NCBI RefSeq assembly: GCF_014208105.1 | Contig: NZ_JACHMQ010000001.1 | Coordinates: 1,550,001 to 1,614,000, forward strand | Source of the DNA: Actinomadura coerulea | Lineage (GTDB): Bacteria; Actinomycetota; Actinomycetes; Streptosporangiales; Streptosporangiaceae | Direction: 5' to 3' | DNA: 64,000 nucleotides | In this document: piece by piece, positions 37,501 to 47,023 of the stretch | Layout: every line of letters starts with the position of its first letter | How positions within the stretch are numbered: position 1 is the stretch's first letter | The notes under the pieces: generated by a model | Told to the model about the DNA's origin: nothing | Databases searched by the model: none | The model's input: the letters and a program-made list of their open reading frames with translations, nothing else | Made by a program: the position numbers and the translations under genes

Positions 37501-40500
37501 CGAGGTCGGCACGGTCGTCCACGCCGAGGAGTTCGCGGGCTGGGACAGCAGCTACGACGGCGCCCCCATCCCGCTCGACGACATGCGCGAGTGGCGGGAG
37601 ACCACGGTCGAGCGCATCCGCGCGCTCCGGCCCCGCCGCGTCCTGGAGATCGGCGTCGGCGCGGGCCTCCTCCTCACCCGCCTCGCGCCCGGCAGCGAGG
37701 AGTACTGGGGGAGCGACTTCTCCGAGCCGGTCATCGCCAAGCTCCGCGCGGACCTCGGCGGCGGCGCCGCGGAGCCCGCGCCCCGGGACTGGCAGGCGGT
37801 GGGCCCCGGCTCGCCCGTCCGCCTGAGCTGCCGGCCCGCCCACGACACCGGCGGCCTGCCCGAAGGCCACTTCGACACCATCGTGATCAACTCGGTGGTG
37901 CAGTACTTCCCCGGCGCCGCCTACCTGGAGGACGTCGTCGCCAAGGCGATGCGCCTGCTCGCCCCCGGCGGCGCGCTGTTCGTCGGGGACGTCCGCGACC
38001 TGCGCACGGTCCGCCTCCTGCACGCCGCGGTGCAGCTCGGACGCGGCGGCGGCGACCTGGACGCGATCGAGCGCGCCGTCCGCCTGGAGAAGGAGCTCCT
38101 CCTCGACCCCGCCTTCTTCGCCGCGCTGGACGTCCCCGCCCGCGTGGACGTCCTCATCAAGCGCGGCACCCGCCACAACGAGCTGACCCGCCACCGCTAC
38201 GACGTCGTCCTGCGCAAGGGGGCCGCCTCCGCCCCGCCGACCCCCGCCGTCGACTGGACCACCCTCGACGATCTCAGGAGCAGGCCGGCGGGACCGCTGC
38301 GCGTCCGGGGCATCCCCGACCCGAGGTCGTCGGGCGAGGCCGCGGCGCTGCGGGCACTGCGCGCGGGGGCCTCGGCGGACGAGGCGCGCGCGGCGCTGGC
38401 CTCGGCCCCGGAGGGCATCGAGCCCGAGACGCTGCACGAGCTGTTCCCGGACGTCGTGCTCACGCCGTCCGACCGGTCCGGCCGCTACGACGCCGTGTTC
38501 GGCGGGGGAGCGGCGTGCCCGCCAGCCGAGCCCGGACGCGCGCCCGCCTCGTACGCGAACGATCCGGTCGCCGCGCGCGACCACGGCGTGCTGGCCGCGC
38601 GGGTCCGCGAGAGCCTGAAGGCGCGCCTGCCCGGGTACATGGTGCCGAGCGCGATCATGACGCTGGACGCGCTGCCGCTCACGGTGAACGGCAAGCTCGA
38701 CCGGCGCGCCCTGCCCGATCCCGGGCAGGACGGAACGCGCCGCACGGGGCGCGCCCCGCGCACCCCCGTGGAGCGCCTGCTGTGCACGCTGTTCGCCGAG
38801 GTCCTGGACGCGCCGGGCGCCGGGATCGACGACGACTTCTTCGACCTCGGCGGCCACTCGCTGCTCGCGACGAGGCTCGTCGGCAGGGCGCGGGCGGTGC
38901 TCGGCGCCGAGCTCGCCATCCGCGACCTGTTCGAGGCGCCGACCGTCGCGGAACTGGCCGGGCGCCTGCACCGCGGCGCCGAGGCGCGGGCCCGGCCCCG
39001 CCTGGAACCGAGGGACCGGCCCGAGCGGGTGCCGCTGTCGTCCGCCCAGCGGCGGCTGTGGATGCTCGACCAGCTTCTGCGCGAGGACGACGGGCCCCGC
39101 GACGCCTACCACCTGCCGCTCGCGGTCCGCCTGCGAGGCGACCTCGACCTCGCGGCGCTGGAGGCGGCGATCGGCGACGTCACCGCCCGGCACGAGAGCC
39201 TCCGGACGGTCTTCGCCGAGCACGACGGGGTGCCCTGCCAGCGGATCCTCGACCCGGACGAGGCGCGGCCCGTCCTGGAAGTGGCGGCCTGCGCGCCCGA
39301 GGACGTCATCGCCAGGCCGTTCGACCTCGCCGAACAGATCCCCCTGCGGGTCGCCGTCTTCCCGGAGGGCGAGCGGGAGCACCTGCTCCTCGCCGTCTTC
39401 CACCACATCGCGTTCGACGAGTGGTCGTTCGGGCCGTTCGCCCGAGACGTGGCCGAGGCGTACGCGGCGCGGCTGGACGGCGAGGCGCCCGCCTGGGAGC
39501 CGCCGCCCGTCCAGTACGCCGACCACGCCCTGTGGCAGCGGGAGCTGCTCGGCGACCCGGCCGACCCCGGCAGCGTCCACGCCCGGCAGCTCGCCCACTG
39601 GGCGCGGGTCCTCGCGGGCCTGCCCGAGGAGATCCCCCTGCCGGTGGACCGGCCGCGGCCCGGCTCGGTCGGGCAGCGCGGCGGCACCTTCGCCGCCGAC
39701 CTGCCGCCCGGCCTCACCGGCCGGCTCGGGCGCCTCGCGCGGGACGCGAACGCCAGCATGTTCATGGTCTGCCAGGCCGCCGTCGCGGCGCTGCTGCACC
39801 GCACGGGCGCGGGCGACGACATCCCCCTCGGCAGCCCCGTCGCGGGACGCGCCGAGGAGGCCGCGCGGGACCTCGTCGGCTTCTTCGTGAACACGCTCGT
39901 CCTGCGCGCCGACGTGTCCGGCGACCCGGCGTTCGCCGAGCTGCTCGCCCGCGTCCGGGAGGCCGTCCTCGCCGGGCTCGCCCACCAGGACCTGCCGTTC
40001 GAGGCGGTCGTGGAGGCGCTGCGCCCGCGCCGCGTGCCGGGCCGCAACCCGTTGTTCCAGGTGATGGTCGGGTACGAGAACCAGGGCGTCGGCGACGTGC
40101 GGTTCCCCGGCCTGGAGCAGCGGGAGGCGCTGTTCGGGCCGGGCGCGGCGAAGTTCGACCTGGACTTCATCTTCCGGGAGGGCCCGGACGGGCTGCGGCT
40201 CGTCGTCGACTACTCCGCCGACCTGTTCGACCGCGCGACGGTCGCCGCGCTGGCGGAAGGCCTGATCGAGCTGCTCGCCGACGTCGCCGACGACCCCGGC
40301 GTCAGGGTCGGCGCGCTGCCGGCCGTCCTGACCGCCCGAGCGGTGACCGCCGAGGCCTCCCCGGAGCCGGCGCGCCGGGACGACGACCGGGAGGCGGCCC
40401 TGTGCCGGATCTTCGCCGAGGAGCTCGGGGTGCCCGAGGCCGGCCCGGACGACGACTTCTTCGACCTCGGCGGGCACTCGCTGCTCGCGATGCGGCTGGT

Positions 40501-40648
40501 GCGGCGGCTCCGCCGGGAGCCCGGCTGCGCCGACCTGAAGATCGCGACTCTGATGGCCGCGCCGACCGTGGCGGGCCTGCTCGCCCGGCTCGCACCGGCC
40601 GGCGGGGGAGACCCGGCCGGTGGAAGTGAGACGGCTTCGCGCGAGTGA
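28592..40648 (+). CDS. Four-module siderophore NRPS: C-A-T, C-A-T, C-A(MT)-T, C-T
   Basis: A 4018-residue assembly line. Module 1: C (HHIAWDG near 172), A ([11 protein letters not shown] near 637), T (near 1009). Module 2: C (HHAAADE near 1194), A (about 1503-1950), T (TGGDS near 1989). Module 3: C (about 2045-2470), A (from 2480) split by a methyltransferase (about 2957-3217, SAM motif VLEIGVGAG), T (near 3420). Module 4: C (HHIAFDE near 3604) and T (near 3960), with no A domain and no thioesterase. Specificity residues read by eye: A1 D-I-L-Q-L-G-M-I-W-K (Gly type), A2 I-D-T-T-I-S-L-G-D-K (beta-Ala type), A3 D-M-E-N-L-G-L-I-N-K (N5-hydroxy-Orn). The third C domain has EL in place of the catalytic HH. 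GTG 28592 lies 6 bases after an iron box; GTG 28622 with AAAGAG upstream is an alternative. It needs the MbtH protein at 43071 (inference). Confidence 0.95.
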   Translation: MAKPTTKELSVEQTTAARRRELMRRMMAEAGLGADAARLAPRGSDGPAPLSYAQQSMWLHHRAFPDSPAYNVCLLVRMSGPLDAEALREALRALIRRHAVLRTVYADGPGQRAVQIVTEDDSLDLAPVRCADADARAAELAALPFDLRAERPVRLELLRLAEDEHALVLVVHHIAWDGMTWGSLSRDLSALYRAALTGAPDGLPPLGVQYADYAEWEQRRPVAEDDLEYWRKRLDPPPAPLDLPADRPRGAVVSERGGRRARRFGDDVTEGMRKLAAEENLTPYMVMTAAYAVLLHRYTGSGDVAIGSSVMNREHAEVERLVGNFGNTLVLRADLSGTPTFREALRRVGRTVTEAFAHQALPYDRLVQELRPPRGRGRSAFFDTMLLFLAQEIGELDLPGVASGWTHVHNGTTHFDLSLEAFVRPHGMTVEATFRRELFEHERIDALLAHLETLLREALADPDRPIGALEVMTADERALIGQANATDRALAPTDVVALFEEQAARTPDAKAVEAGGAALTYAELDGRASALAAELRARGAGPESVVALALPRTPDLVAALLGVLKAGAAYLPLDLDHPAGRLASMLDDARPLCAIVTRDTAPLIPENVERLILDDVRRDGGSIRTVPPRPDDLAYVIYTSGSTGRPKGVAIPHGALTNFLLTTRARLGLGTGDRLVAVTTVAFDIAALELLVPLTSGATVVLAGRAAVRDPAALAGLLADATIVQGTPSLLGTLDPRALKGLRVLVGGEALPPALAASLAESASLATNMYGPTEATIWATSTDLPADGIGTPFWNTRAHILDAALRPVPPGVPGELYLAGAQLARGYVGRPDLTAERFVADPSGPPGSRMYRTGDLARRARDGSIEYLGRTDDQVKIRGFRIEPAEAQAVLSAQPGVAQAAVVVREDRPGDPGLVGYYVPAEDLDDAALRDALAQALPEYMVPSALIALEELPRTVNGKLDRAALPAPEAGVSGRAPRDAREAALCAIFAELLGVEGVGIDDDFFALGGHSLLAARLAAKARTVLGAEPSIADVFEAPTVAALAPRLAATDAVRVRDVARPEVVPASAAQRGLWLEERLRGPSASYSLPLGIRLRGPVDEAALDRAFADVVARHEALRTLLVEGPDGLPVQRVLAPDVPVRLAVVDAREETPEGRAAIEKAATAHVFDIGRDLPVRGTLVRTGDAEWSLILLLHHAAADEWSFTPLLADLARAYEARRDGQAPGWEPLPVQYAEYAAWQREAAPGTAPQLDFWEETLAGLPEETVLPFDRPRTAEASRRGGLVPFRLPAAGARRLARDTGASVFMVLHAAVAALLQRSGAGDDIALGSPIAGRTDEDLADLVGVFVNPLVLRTDLSGDPTFAELLRRVRAADLAAFSHAGVPFERVVDRLAPERSLARSPLFQVMIVHQRLDDVRLALPGVRAEPFLPETGGVKFDLDLYFAEGGDEVEGFAAFAADLFDASTVERLVDDLGALLARVTADPGLRLSSLGAPVEHPDTARELPVRTAAGLIEAQVARTPNRTAVMFGDTALTYADLDRRAEALADRLAAAGAGPEQVVALALPRSDEFAVALYAVLKTGAAYLPIDLSYPPARIAAMLDAVRPLLVLGRDEPPPDAPRRERPAVHPDQTSYVVFTSGSTGTPKAVAGTQRALANRLAWGAGLAAPGIRAAKSSPAFIDGTTELLGGLVAGDTVVIADAETAADAVALADFIDRHGIGTVTLVPSLLAVLADNGLPPSVTTWISSGEALPGALADRVPARLVDLYGCSEAAGDSLVAEEGGLRPVANTRAHVLDAALREVPVGELYLAGDGLARGYLGDPARTAERFVANPFGPPGSRLYRTGDRVRRRPDGGLDFLGRADEQLKIRGFRIEPGEVESALAAQPGVRRAAVAAHGSRLVGYVTGDVEPEALGTALRALLPDYLVPAELVVLDELPLSPNGKVDRRALPAPGLPAGGRAPATGPERVLARLAATVLGREAVGAGDDFFRTGGDSISAALLVARARRAGLSFTVRDVFRLRTVEALARTAAPSEERDSAETPDSAGGLPLSPLQEGLLYHLMLAGEGRDVYVQQAVVTLSGPVDPERMARAVRATLEKFPNLRAGFRTDGDRAVQFVPDDFETPWTHADVAPRDLEAFVDAQRAAPFDPAAPPLIRFALARLAEDDHRLVLTSELILLDGWSGGLLVTSLLGAYTDAAAEARRPVPPFRAFLDWVNGRDRDAAADAWRRALDGFDEPALVRPGLAGAPADLAGAGEVHRALPAGLAERLDEVARDRGVTPGTLCQTAWGLVLMGLTGRDDVVFGASVSGRHPDVDGVESMVGLLFNTVPVRVQAGPADALAAVLDRVQAAQSDLFDHSFVALADVQRATGLGTLFDTLFVFQNFPGMPTGGAFGPDGDLRVLGREVRDATHYPITMVVEPDAGLRVMYRGDAFTEAEAERVTDRYVQVLGRLAQAPETPCNRLGLLLPQEHDRLRRDWDEARHPVPELTVAELLAERAAERPGAPALVSLPDVRLTYGELNAEVNRLARLLLANGAGPEKVVALALPRTARMVVALFAVLRTGAAYLPLELDYPADRLDYMLQDAAPVCLVSHRDIAAGLTHSGTTLALDDPATATALAAQPAHDLEPGEAPGFAPGTPGRLDHPAYVIYTSGSTGRPKGVVTPYRGLTNMQFNHRANIFDPVVASAGRRLRIAHTVSFSFDMSWEELLWLIEGHEVHVCDEDLRRDAQALTAYLRRHEIDVINVTPTYAQQLLEEGLLDGGHRPSLVLLGGEAVPTAVWERLARADGVLGYNLYGPTEYTINTLGGGTEDSATPTVGKPIWNTRGYVLDAWLRPVPPGAPGELYIAGDGLARGYLGRADLTAERFVADPSGPPGSRMYRTGDLVRVRGDGNIDFLGRTDDQVKIRGYRVELEEVESALAAEPGVGQAAVVAAETDVPGVRRLIGYVVPDGSREGAAAEQLAEWRQIYDTEYTEVGTVVHAEEFAGWDSSYDGAPIPLDDMREWRETTVERIRALRPRRVLEIGVGAGLLLTRLAPGSEEYWGSDFSEPVIAKLRADLGGGAAEPAPRDWQAVGPGSPVRLSCRPAHDTGGLPEGHFDTIVINSVVQYFPGAAYLEDVVAKAMRLLAPGGALFVGDVRDLRTVRLLHAAVQLGRGGGDLDAIERAVRLEKELLLDPAFFAALDVPARVDVLIKRGTRHNELTRHRYDVVLRKGAASAPPTPAVDWTTLDDLRSRPAGPLRVRGIPDPRSSGEAAALRALRAGASADEARAALASAPEGIEPETLHELFPDVVLTPSDRSGRYDAVFGGGAACPPAEPGRAPASYANDPVAARDHGVLAARVRESLKARLPGYMVPSAIMTLDALPLTVNGKLDRRALPDPGQDGTRRTGRAPRTPVERLLCTLFAEVLDAPGAGIDDDFFDLGGHSLLATRLVGRARAVLGAELAIRDLFEAPTVAELAGRLHRGAEARARPRLEPRDRPERVPLSSAQRRLWMLDQLLREDDGPRDAYHLPLAVRLRGDLDLAALEAAIGDVTARHESLRTVFAEHDGVPCQRILDPDEARPVLEVAACAPEDVIARPFDLAEQIPLRVAVFPEGEREHLLLAVFHHIAFDEWSFGPFARDVAEAYAARLDGEAPAWEPPPVQYADHALWQRELLGDPADPGSVHARQLAHWARVLAGLPEEIPLPVDRPRPGSVGQRGGTFAADLPPGLTGRLGRLARDANASMFMVCQAAVAALLHRTGAGDDIPLGSPVAGRAEEAARDLVGFFVNTLVLRADVSGDPAFAELLARVREAVLAGLAHQDLPFEAVVEALRPRRVPGRNPLFQVMVGYENQGVGDVRFPGLEQREALFGPGAAKFDLDFIFREGPDGLRLVVDYSADLFDRATVAALAEGLIELLADVADDPGVRVGALPAVLTARAVTAEASPEPARRDDDREAALCRIFAEELGVPEAGPDDDFFDLGGHSLLAMRLVRRLRREPGCADLKIATLMAAPTVAGLLARLAPAGGGDPAGGSETASRE

Positions 40649-40679
40649 GGCGGCTCATACCCGTCCGGCCATTGCCTAG

Positions 40680-40698
40680 TTAGGCAAGGCTAACCTAA
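40680..40698. promoter_or_regulatory. Iron box before the binding-protein operon
   Basis: TTAGGCAAGGCTAACCTAA fits the DtxR/IdeR consensus. It lies 55 bases before ATG 40754, placed to control the binding protein, hydroxylase and MbtH genes together. Confidence 0.9.
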
Positions 40699-40753
40699 TA
40701 TTCCTGATCAACACTCCCCGGCTTCCCCGCCCCCCAACCATGGAAGGTCCGCC

Positions 40754-41773
40754 ATGCGCACCACGATGCGGCGCCTCACCGTCGCCGCCGCGCTCGTCCT
40801 GGGACTCGCCACGGCCGCCGCCTGCGGCGACGACGAGCCCGCCGGCGGCTCCGGCGGCTCCGGCGGCACGACCGGGGCGTTCCCGGTCACCGTCGCCCAC
40901 AAGCTCGGCTCGGCCGAGGTGAAGTCCGCGCCGAAGCGGATCGTCGCGCTCGGCGAGGTCGACCAGGACGCGCTGCTCGCCCTCGGCGTCACGCCCGTCG
41001 GCATGGCCGAGCTCACCGGCGTCCAGCCCGACGGCCTGGCCCCTTGGAGCGCGCCGAAGCTGACCGGGGGCAAGCCCAAGCTCCTCAAGGAGAACGAGGC
41101 GGGCTTCAACCTGGAGGAGATCGCCGCGCTGCGGCCCGACCTGATCCTGGCCGCCGGCGACTTCGCCATCGACAAGGAGTACGACAAGCTCTCCAAGCTC
41201 GCGCCGACCCTCGCCTACCAGAACGGCCCCGCCGAGGACTCCTGGCAGCAGATCACCCAGCAGGTCGCCACCGCGATCGGCCGTCCCGACGACGGCAGGA
41301 AGCTCGTCGCCGACGTCGAGACGAAGATCGCGGGGGTGAAGGCGAAGCACCCCGGGCTGGCCGGCAAGGAGTTCGCCTTCACCAGCGTCTTCCCCAACGG
41401 GAACGTCGCCGTGATGAAGTCCGGCGACGACACGAGCGTGAAGCTGCTCCAGCAGTTCGGCATGACGCTGCCCGAGTCGCTGAAGAAGCTGCCCGGCGAC
41501 GGGTTCGCCGCCGAGCTGAGCATGGAGAAGGTCTCCGTCCTGGACGTGGACGTCCTGCTCAGCCACTACAACGACGACCCCGCCACGCAGAGGAAGATCG
41601 AGGCGAACAAGCTGTTCGCCGGGCTCGGCGCCGTCGAGCGCGGCTCCTACGTGCCGCTGGACCTCAAGTCGTTCTGGCCGCTGCGCACCCCCACCCCGCT
41701 CGCCGTCCCCTACGTGATCGACCAGGTCGTCCCGCGGATCGCCAAGGCCGCGGGCGCGGCCGGGCCCGCCTGA
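40754..41773 (+). CDS. Iron-siderophore-binding lipoprotein
   Basis: A 339-residue periplasmic-binding-protein-like lipoprotein of the FecB/FepB class. The signal peptide ends in a lipobox (LGLATAAAC, Cys near 24) followed by a Gly/Ser linker. The mature part has [37 protein letters not shown], and the late [16 protein letters not shown] typical of class III binding proteins. It captures the ferric siderophore outside the membrane and passes it to the permeases at 8097-10159. ATG 40754 follows GGAAGG. It is the first gene of an operon with the hydroxylase and the MbtH gene. Confidence 0.93.
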   Translation: MRTTMRRLTVAAALVLGLATAAACGDDEPAGGSGGSGGTTGAFPVTVAHKLGSAEVKSAPKRIVALGEVDQDALLALGVTPVGMAELTGVQPDGLAPWSAPKLTGGKPKLLKENEAGFNLEEIAALRPDLILAAGDFAIDKEYDKLSKLAPTLAYQNGPAEDSWQQITQQVATAIGRPDDGRKLVADVETKIAGVKAKHPGLAGKEFAFTSVFPNGNVAVMKSGDDTSVKLLQQFGMTLPESLKKLPGDGFAAELSMEKVSVLDVDVLLSHYNDDPATQRKIEANKLFAGLGAVERGSYVPLDLKSFWPLRTPTPLAVPYVIDQVVPRIAKAAGAAGPA

Positions 41774-41787
41774 TGCCGGAGGAGCGC

Positions 41788-43056
41788 ATGAACACCCCCG
41801 TCCGCGACGTGGTCGGCATCGGGTTCGGCCCGTCCAACCTGGCGCTCGCCGTCGCACTGGAGGAGGAGCACGGCGGCGCGGACGCGGTGTTCTTCGAGAA
41901 GCAGCCCGCGTTCGGCTGGCACCGCGGCATGCTGATCGACGGCGCCACCATGCAGGTGCACTTCCTCAAGGACCTCGCGTCGCTGCGGAACCCCGCCAGC
42001 CCGTACTCGTTCCTGGCCTACCTGCACGCCCGGGGCCGCCTGGTCGACTTCGTCAACCACAAGACGATGTTCCCGACGCGGCTGGAGTTCCACGACTACC
42101 TCGAATGGGCCGCCGCCGCGTTCGAGAACCGCGTCCGCTACGGGACGGAGGTCGTCGCGCTCCGCCCGCACGACGACGAGGCCCTGGAGGTCGTCGTGCG
42201 GCGCGGCGACGAACTGGAGACGCACCTCGCCCGCAACGTCGTCATCGGCGCGGGGCTCGAACCCTTCCTGCCGGAGGGCGTCCAGGCGGGGGAGCGGATC
42301 TGGCACACCGAGGACCTGCTCACCCGGCTCGCCGAGCGCGGCGACTGGGACCCGCGCCGCGTCGTCGTGGTGGGCGCCGGGCAGAGCGCCGCCGAGGCCG
42401 TCGAGTACCTGCACCGCACCTTCCCCCGCACCGAGGTGTGCGCGGTCTTCGCGCGGTACGGGTACTCGCCCGCCGACGACAGCGCGTTCGCCAACCGCAT
42501 CTTCGACCCCGAGGCGGTCGACCACTACTACGCCGCGCCCGGCGACGTGAAGCGCATGCTGTTCGAGTACTCGCGCAACACCAACTACTCCGTGGTGGAC
42601 CTCGACCTCATCGACGAGCTGTACCGGCGCGCCTACGCCGAGAAGGTCGCGGGCGCCGAGCGGCTGCGCATCCTCAACGTCTCCCGCGTCCTGGACGTCG
42701 CCGGCGGCGGCGCCGGCGGGGCGCGGGTCCGGGTCGCGTTCCTGCCGACCGGAGAGGTCGCGGACCTGGACGCCGACGCCGTCGTCTACGCCACCGGATA
42801 CCGCGAACGCGACCCGTTCGACCTGCTCGGCGAGGCGGGCGCGCACTGCCGCACCGGCCCGGACGGGCGCCCCGTCGTCGAGCGCGACTACCGCATCGCC
42901 ACCGAACCCGGCCCCGAGTGGGGCGTCTACCTGCAGGGGGCGACCGAGCACAGCCACGGGATCGCCTCCTCGCTGCTGTCCATGACCGCCGTGCGCACCG
43001 GGGAGATCGTCCGGTCCATGGCGCGGCGGTCCGCCCGCGTCACCCCCGGCGTCTAG
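41788..43056 (+). CDS. L-ornithine N5-monooxygenase (SidA/PvdA family)
   Basis: A 422-residue flavin-dependent N-hydroxylase. FAD-binding motif [12 protein letters not shown] near residue 10, substrate region [31 protein letters not shown] motif [18 protein letters not shown] near 190, [21 protein letters not shown], and ATGYRERDP near 335. It converts L-ornithine to N5-hydroxy-L-ornithine, the residue that the third A domain of the NRPS is predicted to load. ATG 41788 has GGAGGAG just upstream; ATG 41773 (overlapping the previous stop) is less likely. No N-acyl- or N-formyl-transferase gene is present, so the hydroxylamine probably enters the peptide directly. Confidence 0.95.
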   Translation: MNTPVRDVVGIGFGPSNLALAVALEEEHGGADAVFFEKQPAFGWHRGMLIDGATMQVHFLKDLASLRNPASPYSFLAYLHARGRLVDFVNHKTMFPTRLEFHDYLEWAAAAFENRVRYGTEVVALRPHDDEALEVVVRRGDELETHLARNVVIGAGLEPFLPEGVQAGERIWHTEDLLTRLAERGDWDPRRVVVVGAGQSAAEAVEYLHRTFPRTEVCAVFARYGYSPADDSAFANRIFDPEAVDHYYAAPGDVKRMLFEYSRNTNYSVVDLDLIDELYRRAYAEKVAGAERLRILNVSRVLDVAGGGAGGARVRVAFLPTGEVADLDADAVVYATGYRERDPFDLLGEAGAHCRTGPDGRPVVERDYRIATEPGPEWGVYLQGATEHSHGIASSLLSMTAVRTGEIVRSMARRSARVTPGV

Positions 43057-43070
43057 AGGAAGGAAAGAGC

Positions 43071-43280
43071 ATGACGACCAACCCGTTCGACGACCCCGAC
43101 GGCACGTTCCTCGTCCTCGCCAACGCCGAGGGCCAGCACTCCCTGTGGCCCGCGTTCGCCGACGTCCCCGCCGGCTGGACGACGGTCCACGGCCCCGAGT
43201 CCCGGTCCGGCTGCATCGGGTACGTCACGGACAACTGGAAGGACATCCGCCCGCGGAGCCTGGCCGCCGAGGCGCCGTGA
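43071..43280 (+). CDS. mbtH: MbtH-like protein
   Basis: A 69-residue NRPS accessory protein with the family pattern [24 protein letters not shown], then FADVPAGW and [18 protein letters not shown]. MbtH proteins bind the N-terminal part of adenylation domains and aid folding or activity. The start follows AGGAAGGAAAGAG, 14 bases after the hydroxylase stop. It is the only MbtH gene in the window and probably serves both NRPS proteins. Confidence 0.96.
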   Translation: MTTNPFDDPDGTFLVLANAEGQHSLWPAFADVPAGWTTVHGPESRSGCIGYVTDNWKDIRPRSLAAEAP

Positions 43281-43381
43281 GCCCGCCGCCTCCGCCATGG
43301 AGACCAGGATGTTGGCCCTGACCGAGGCGGCGGTGATGTTGTTCAGCGCTCTGCAGCGGGCCGACTTGAACTGAACGGAGA

Positions 43382-44245
43382 TCAGGTCTTCGGCAGGGAC
43401 GGCCTGTCCGCGAAGAACCTGGCCATGAGCTCGCTGGCGTAATCCGGCCATTCGTGCCCGCCGCGCTGCCTGGTGCACAGCGCGACGACGACGGGGCCCG
43501 GTCCCGTGCCGACGCAGTCGTCCGGCCCGTCCGGCACCGGCTGCGAGAGCGCGGGAAGCCTGTCCACCCACCTCCAGAACTCCATGAGGAACTTGACCGG
43601 GATGAAGGGGAAATGGACGTCCGCGTCCATGTTCCCGCCGCCCTCATAGGGGACGGACGGGTCCCACGTCCCGTGGAAGGCCAGTACCGACACCGGCTTT
43701 CTCGGCGTGCATCCGATCGCGAGCGCCCCGGACACCACGGCTATCCCGGCGATCCTGTCCGACCGTTCGCACGCGTACCGGTACGCCATGCCGCCGCCGT
43801 TGGAGAAACCGGTCACGAAGACCCGGCGGGGGTCGGCGACGCCCTGCCGCACCAGCGTGTCGATCAGCTTGTCGAGGAACGCGACGTCGTCGACGCCGGT
43901 CCAGCGGGCGAACCAGCAGCAGGCCCCGGCGTTCCAGGTGCCGAGGAGCCCGTCGGGGTAGGCGACGGCGTAGCCGTGGCGGTCGGCGACCTCGTCGAGC
44001 CCGCTCTGCCTGCGGACGTACTCGGAGTCGTTCAGGCCGCCGTGCAGCGCCACGATGAGCGGCGGCGGCGCGCCGCCCTCGCGTCCCGGCGGGACGTGCA
44101 GCAGGTAGGGGCGGTTCCAGTCGCCCATGGGAATGGTGTGCTTCGACGTTCCCGGGGCGTCGTCGGACGCTCCGGCGGGCAGGGGGTGGGCGATGAGCGT
44201 CGCGAGGAGCGCCACGATCATCGCCGCCCGCACGGCGATCTTCAT
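43382..44245 (-). CDS. Secreted PHB-depolymerase/LpqC-like esterase
   Basis: A 287-residue alpha/beta hydrolase with an N-terminal signal peptide (about 1-26, VRAAMIVALLATLIAHPLPAGA). It has the oxyanion segment PLIVALHGGLND, nucleophile elbow GFSNGGG (Ser near 149), an acidic region FHGTWDPSVPYEG and a late His in RGGHEWP. This fits the esterase_PHB family, whose members cut polyhydroxybutyrate, feruloyl or other esters; the real substrate is unknown. It converges with mbtH and has no iron box. A role as secreted siderophore esterase is unlikely because the predicted siderophore has no ester backbone. Confidence 0.88.
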   Translation of the reverse strand: MKIAVRAAMIVALLATLIAHPLPAGASDDAPGTSKHTIPMGDWNRPYLLHVPPGREGGAPPPLIVALHGGLNDSEYVRRQSGLDEVADRHGYAVAYPDGLLGTWNAGACCWFARWTGVDDVAFLDKLIDTLVRQGVADPRRVFVTGFSNGGGMAYRYACERSDRIAGIAVVSGALAIGCTPRKPVSVLAFHGTWDPSVPYEGGGNMDADVHFPFIPVKFLMEFWRWVDRLPALSQPVPDGPDDCVGTGPGPVVVALCTRQRGGHEWPDYASELMARFFADRPSLPKT

Positions 44246-44442
44246 AGCGTGATCTAACGCCCGCCGCGCCCCGCCGGGCTACGCACCGGCGCGCAGAAAA
44301 GTCCGGCCCTTTTTGGCGGCGGGCGCGCACGGCGGCCCGCGCCGCGGCCGGCTCGGGGCCCCGTCCGCGGGCGGAACGCGGCGCCGCCCGGGCCGCCCCG
44401 CGATGGATCATTGACTGCGGGGCGTTGTCGAAAATATGGTGA

Positions 44443-44456
44443 ACCGACCGGTCGGT
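44443..44456. promoter_or_regulatory. TetR-type palindrome before the acyl-CoA ligase
   Basis: ACCGACCGGTCGGT is a perfect 14-bp palindrome followed by ATGTGCA. Nearly the same site, with the same flank, occurs at 46955 before the ABC importer operon. Confidence 0.85.
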
Positions 44457-44519
44457 ATGTGCACAATTCCATGCGGCCGGCCGTTCCTGTCGCCGCCGCG
44501 GGCCTCTCGGAGAAATGCC

Positions 44520-46166
44520 ATGATCCTCAGCACGATGCAGGACTTTCCGCTGTCCGTCGCCGCGATCCTGCGGCACGGGGCGCGCGTCTACGGGCGCAGC
44601 GAGTGCGTGACGTGGACGGGCGGCGGCGCGCCCCGGCGCGCGACGTTCGCGCAGATCGCCGGCAACGCCGAGCGGCTCGCGTCCGCCCTGGCCGGGCTGG
44701 GCGTCCGTCCCGGCGACCGGGTGGCGACGTTCTGCTGGAACAACCAGGAGCACCTGGAGGCGTACTTCGCGGTGCCCGCCATGGGGGCGGTCCTGCACAC
44801 GCTGAACATCCGGCTGTTCCCCGAGCAGCTGTCGCACATCATCAACCACGCCGACGACCAGGTCGTCATCGTCGACGACACCCTTGTCCCGCTGCTGGCG
44901 CGCGTCGTGCACGAACTTCCCGCCGTCGAGGCGTTCGTCGTCGTCGGGGACGGCGACGCCTCGGCCCTGGAGGCCAACGCCAACGGGGCGCCCGTCCTGC
45001 GCTACCACACGCTGCTCGCCGCGGAGGAGCCCGGTTACGCATGGCCGGAGGTGGACGAGCGCTCCGCCGCGTCCATGTGCTACACCAGCGGCACCACGGG
45101 CGACCCCAAGGGCGTGGTGTACTCGCACCGCTCCACGTTCCTGCACGCGATGGCCGTGCAGTCGGCGTCACTGGTGGGCATCACCGAGGCCGACCGGGTC
45201 CTGACCATCGTGCCGATGTTCCACGTCAACGCCTGGGGCCTTCCGTACGGGGCGTTCCTGTCCGGGGCGACGCTGCACATGCCGGGGCCGTTCATGCAGC
45301 CGGAGCACCTCGCGAAGTTCATCGCCGCCGAGCGGAGCACGCTCGCCTCCGCCGTCCCGACGATCTGGAACGGGATCCTGGCCCTCGGGGAGCGGGAGGA
45401 GATCGACCTGTCGTCGCTGCGGGCGGGCACCTCCGGCGGCGCCGCCGCGCCCCGCGTCCTGCTGGAGCGCTTCGAGCGGCGGTACGGGCTGCGCATCATC
45501 CAGGGCTGGGGCATGACGGAGACGAGCCCGCTCGGCGGCATGGCGTTCCCGCCGCCCGGCGTCGAGCCCGGCACCGACGAGGACATGTACTGGCGGCTGA
45601 AGTCCGGCCGCGTCGCCGCGGGCGTCGAGATGCGCATCGTGGACGACTCCGGGGCCGAGCTGCCGTGGGACGGCGAGTCCGTCGGCGAGATCGAGGTGCG
45701 CGGCCCGTGGATCACCGGCGCCTACCACCGCGACCCCGCGCCCGGGAAGTTCGACGACGGCTGGCTGCGCACCGGCGACATCGGCACGATCGACGACCGC
45801 GGCTTCTACCAGATCACCGACCGCGCGAAGGACGTCATCAAGTCGGGCGGCGAGTGGATCTCCTCGGTGGAGCTGGAGAACCACCTCATGGCCCATCCCG
45901 CCGTGGCGGAGGCCGCCGTCATCGGCGTCCCCGACGCCCGCTGGGACGAGCGCCCCCTCGCCTGCGTCGTCCTGCGCCCGGAGGCGTCCGCAGCCCCCGC
46001 GGAACTGGCGTCGTTCCTCGCGGACAAGGTCGCCCGCTGGCAGGTCCCCGAGTACTGGACGTTCCTGGACGAGATCCCCAAGACCACGGTCGGGAAGTTC
46101 GACAAGAAGCCCCTTCGTGCCCGGCACAGGGACGCGGCGCTCGAGATCGAGCACGTGGAGCGCTGA
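44520..46166 (+). CDS. Medium/long-chain acyl-CoA ligase
   Basis: A 548-residue AMP-forming acyl-CoA synthetase. P-loop motif CYTSGTTGDPKGVVYSHR near 185, gate region MFHVNAWGLPYGAFLSGA, GWGMTETSPLGG, the hinge WLRTGDIGTIDDRGFYQITDRAKDVIKSGGEWIS and catalytic Lys in KTTVGKFDKKPL. It activates a fatty or other carboxylic acid to its CoA thioester. ATG 44520 begins the conserved MILSTMQDFPLSV; longer GTG starts would cross the operator at 44443. Shared control with the neighbouring importer (see the paired palindromes) suggests that the imported compound is a carboxylate or a precursor of one (inference). Confidence 0.9.
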   Translation: MILSTMQDFPLSVAAILRHGARVYGRSECVTWTGGGAPRRATFAQIAGNAERLASALAGLGVRPGDRVATFCWNNQEHLEAYFAVPAMGAVLHTLNIRLFPEQLSHIINHADDQVVIVDDTLVPLLARVVHELPAVEAFVVVGDGDASALEANANGAPVLRYHTLLAAEEPGYAWPEVDERSAASMCYTSGTTGDPKGVVYSHRSTFLHAMAVQSASLVGITEADRVLTIVPMFHVNAWGLPYGAFLSGATLHMPGPFMQPEHLAKFIAAERSTLASAVPTIWNGILALGEREEIDLSSLRAGTSGGAAAPRVLLERFERRYGLRIIQGWGMTETSPLGGMAFPPPGVEPGTDEDMYWRLKSGRVAAGVEMRIVDDSGAELPWDGESVGEIEVRGPWITGAYHRDPAPGKFDDGWLRTGDIGTIDDRGFYQITDRAKDVIKSGGEWISSVELENHLMAHPAVAEAAVIGVPDARWDERPLACVVLRPEASAAPAELASFLADKVARWQVPEYWTFLDEIPKTTVGKFDKKPLRARHRDAALEIEHVER

Positions 46167-46184
46167 CGGCCGGCCCGCCGGCCG

Positions 46185-46787
46185 CTAGTTCTCCAGGCCG
46201 TGGAGGAACAGGTCCACGTAGTGCTCGCTGATGGCGGCCGTCTTGAGGCGGCCGCCCGGGCGGTACCAGGCGCCGATCTGGTGGACGGTGCCGAAGAAGA
46301 AGTGGACCGCGATGTCGGCGGGCGTCTCGGTGCGGAACGTGCCCTCGCGCTGGCCCTCCTCGACCAGGGCGCGGAAGCGCTCGTGGTAGCGGCGCCGTTC
46401 GGCGCGGACGGCCTCCCGGCGGTCGCGGGAGAGCAGGTGCGTCGAGCGGAAGAAGACGGTGAAGTCGTCCAGGTAGAGGAACGAGGTGTTGAGGACGTCG
46501 ACGGCGGCGGCGCGGAGCCGCTCGGCGGCCGTCCCGGGGCCGCCCGCGATCTGCTCCAGCCGGGACGTCTGCAGGCCGAGGAGCCGGTGGTAGATCTCGT
46601 AGAGCAGGTCGTCCTTGGAGCCGAAGTAGTGGTACATGGCGCCCTTGGTCACCCCGGCGGCGTTCACGATCTCCTGCACCGAGGTGTTCTCGAAGCCCTT
46701 CTCGGCGAACATCCGCGTCGCCACGGCCAGCAGCCGGTCGGGCAGGGGCAGGGTGCCGGCGGTCCGGCTCGCGGGCGCCCGCGCCAT
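46185..46787 (-). CDS. TetR-family regulator of the ligase and importer genes
   Basis: A 200-residue TetR protein with its helix-turn-helix at about 18-62 (LLAVATRMFAEKGFENTSVQEIVNAAGVT, then MYHYFGSKDDLLYEIYHR) and a C-terminal KstR2/FadR-like ligand domain. ATG 46787 has GGAGGTGG upstream; GTG 46790 is possible. It sits between the acyl-CoA ligase and the ABC importer operon, each preceded by the same palindrome, so it is probably the repressor of both and senses an acyl-CoA made by the ligase (inference). Confidence 0.9.
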   Translation of the reverse strand: MARAPASRTAGTLPLPDRLLAVATRMFAEKGFENTSVQEIVNAAGVTKGAMYHYFGSKDDLLYEIYHRLLGLQTSRLEQIAGGPGTAAERLRAAAVDVLNTSFLYLDDFTVFFRSTHLLSRDRREAVRAERRRYHERFRALVEEGQREGTFRTETPADIAVHFFFGTVHQIGAWYRPGGRLKTAAISEHYVDLFLHGLEN

Positions 46788-46954
46788 CACTCCACCTCCG
46801 TCCGGGAGACCCCCGCGGTCCCGTGCCGCCCCGGCGCGGCCGCCCGCAGATCGGCGATCAGCCTACCTCCCGGCGGGGATCGGGCGCGGTGCGCGCCGGG
46901 AGCGCGCGAATCCGGCTGTTGACCGGAGCGCCCGGTGATTCTATCTTCGGTTAA

Positions 46955-46968
46955 TCCGACCAGTCGGT
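46955..46968. promoter_or_regulatory. TetR-type palindrome before the ABC importer operon
   Basis: TCCGACCAGTCGGT differs from the 44443 site by only two bases and has the same downstream flank ATGTGCA. It lies 55 bases before ATG 47024. Confidence 0.82.
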
Positions 46969-47023
46969 ATGTGCATTTGGGCCTCGGGGGATTCGCGCTG
47001 ATTCATCGGCGAGGTGAGGCGAC

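Noticed and set aside
28577..40477. An uninterrupted reading frame of almost 4000 codons on the strand opposite the large NRPS.
   Set aside because: It is a mirror of the high-GC codon bias of the NRPS. The translation is low-complexity (Arg, Gly, Ala, Asp rich), has no domain and no ribosome site.
43297..43374. A 25-codon plus-strand frame (METRMLALTEAAVMLFSALQ...) between mbtH and the esterase gene.
   Set aside because: No convincing ribosome site, no family I recognise, and it lies in a 100-base gap between convergent genes. It may be a remnant, but nothing supports it as a gene.
43382..44245. The secreted esterase as a ferric-siderophore esterase of the cluster.
   Set aside because: It has no iron box, is convergent with the operon, and the predicted siderophore has no ester bonds.
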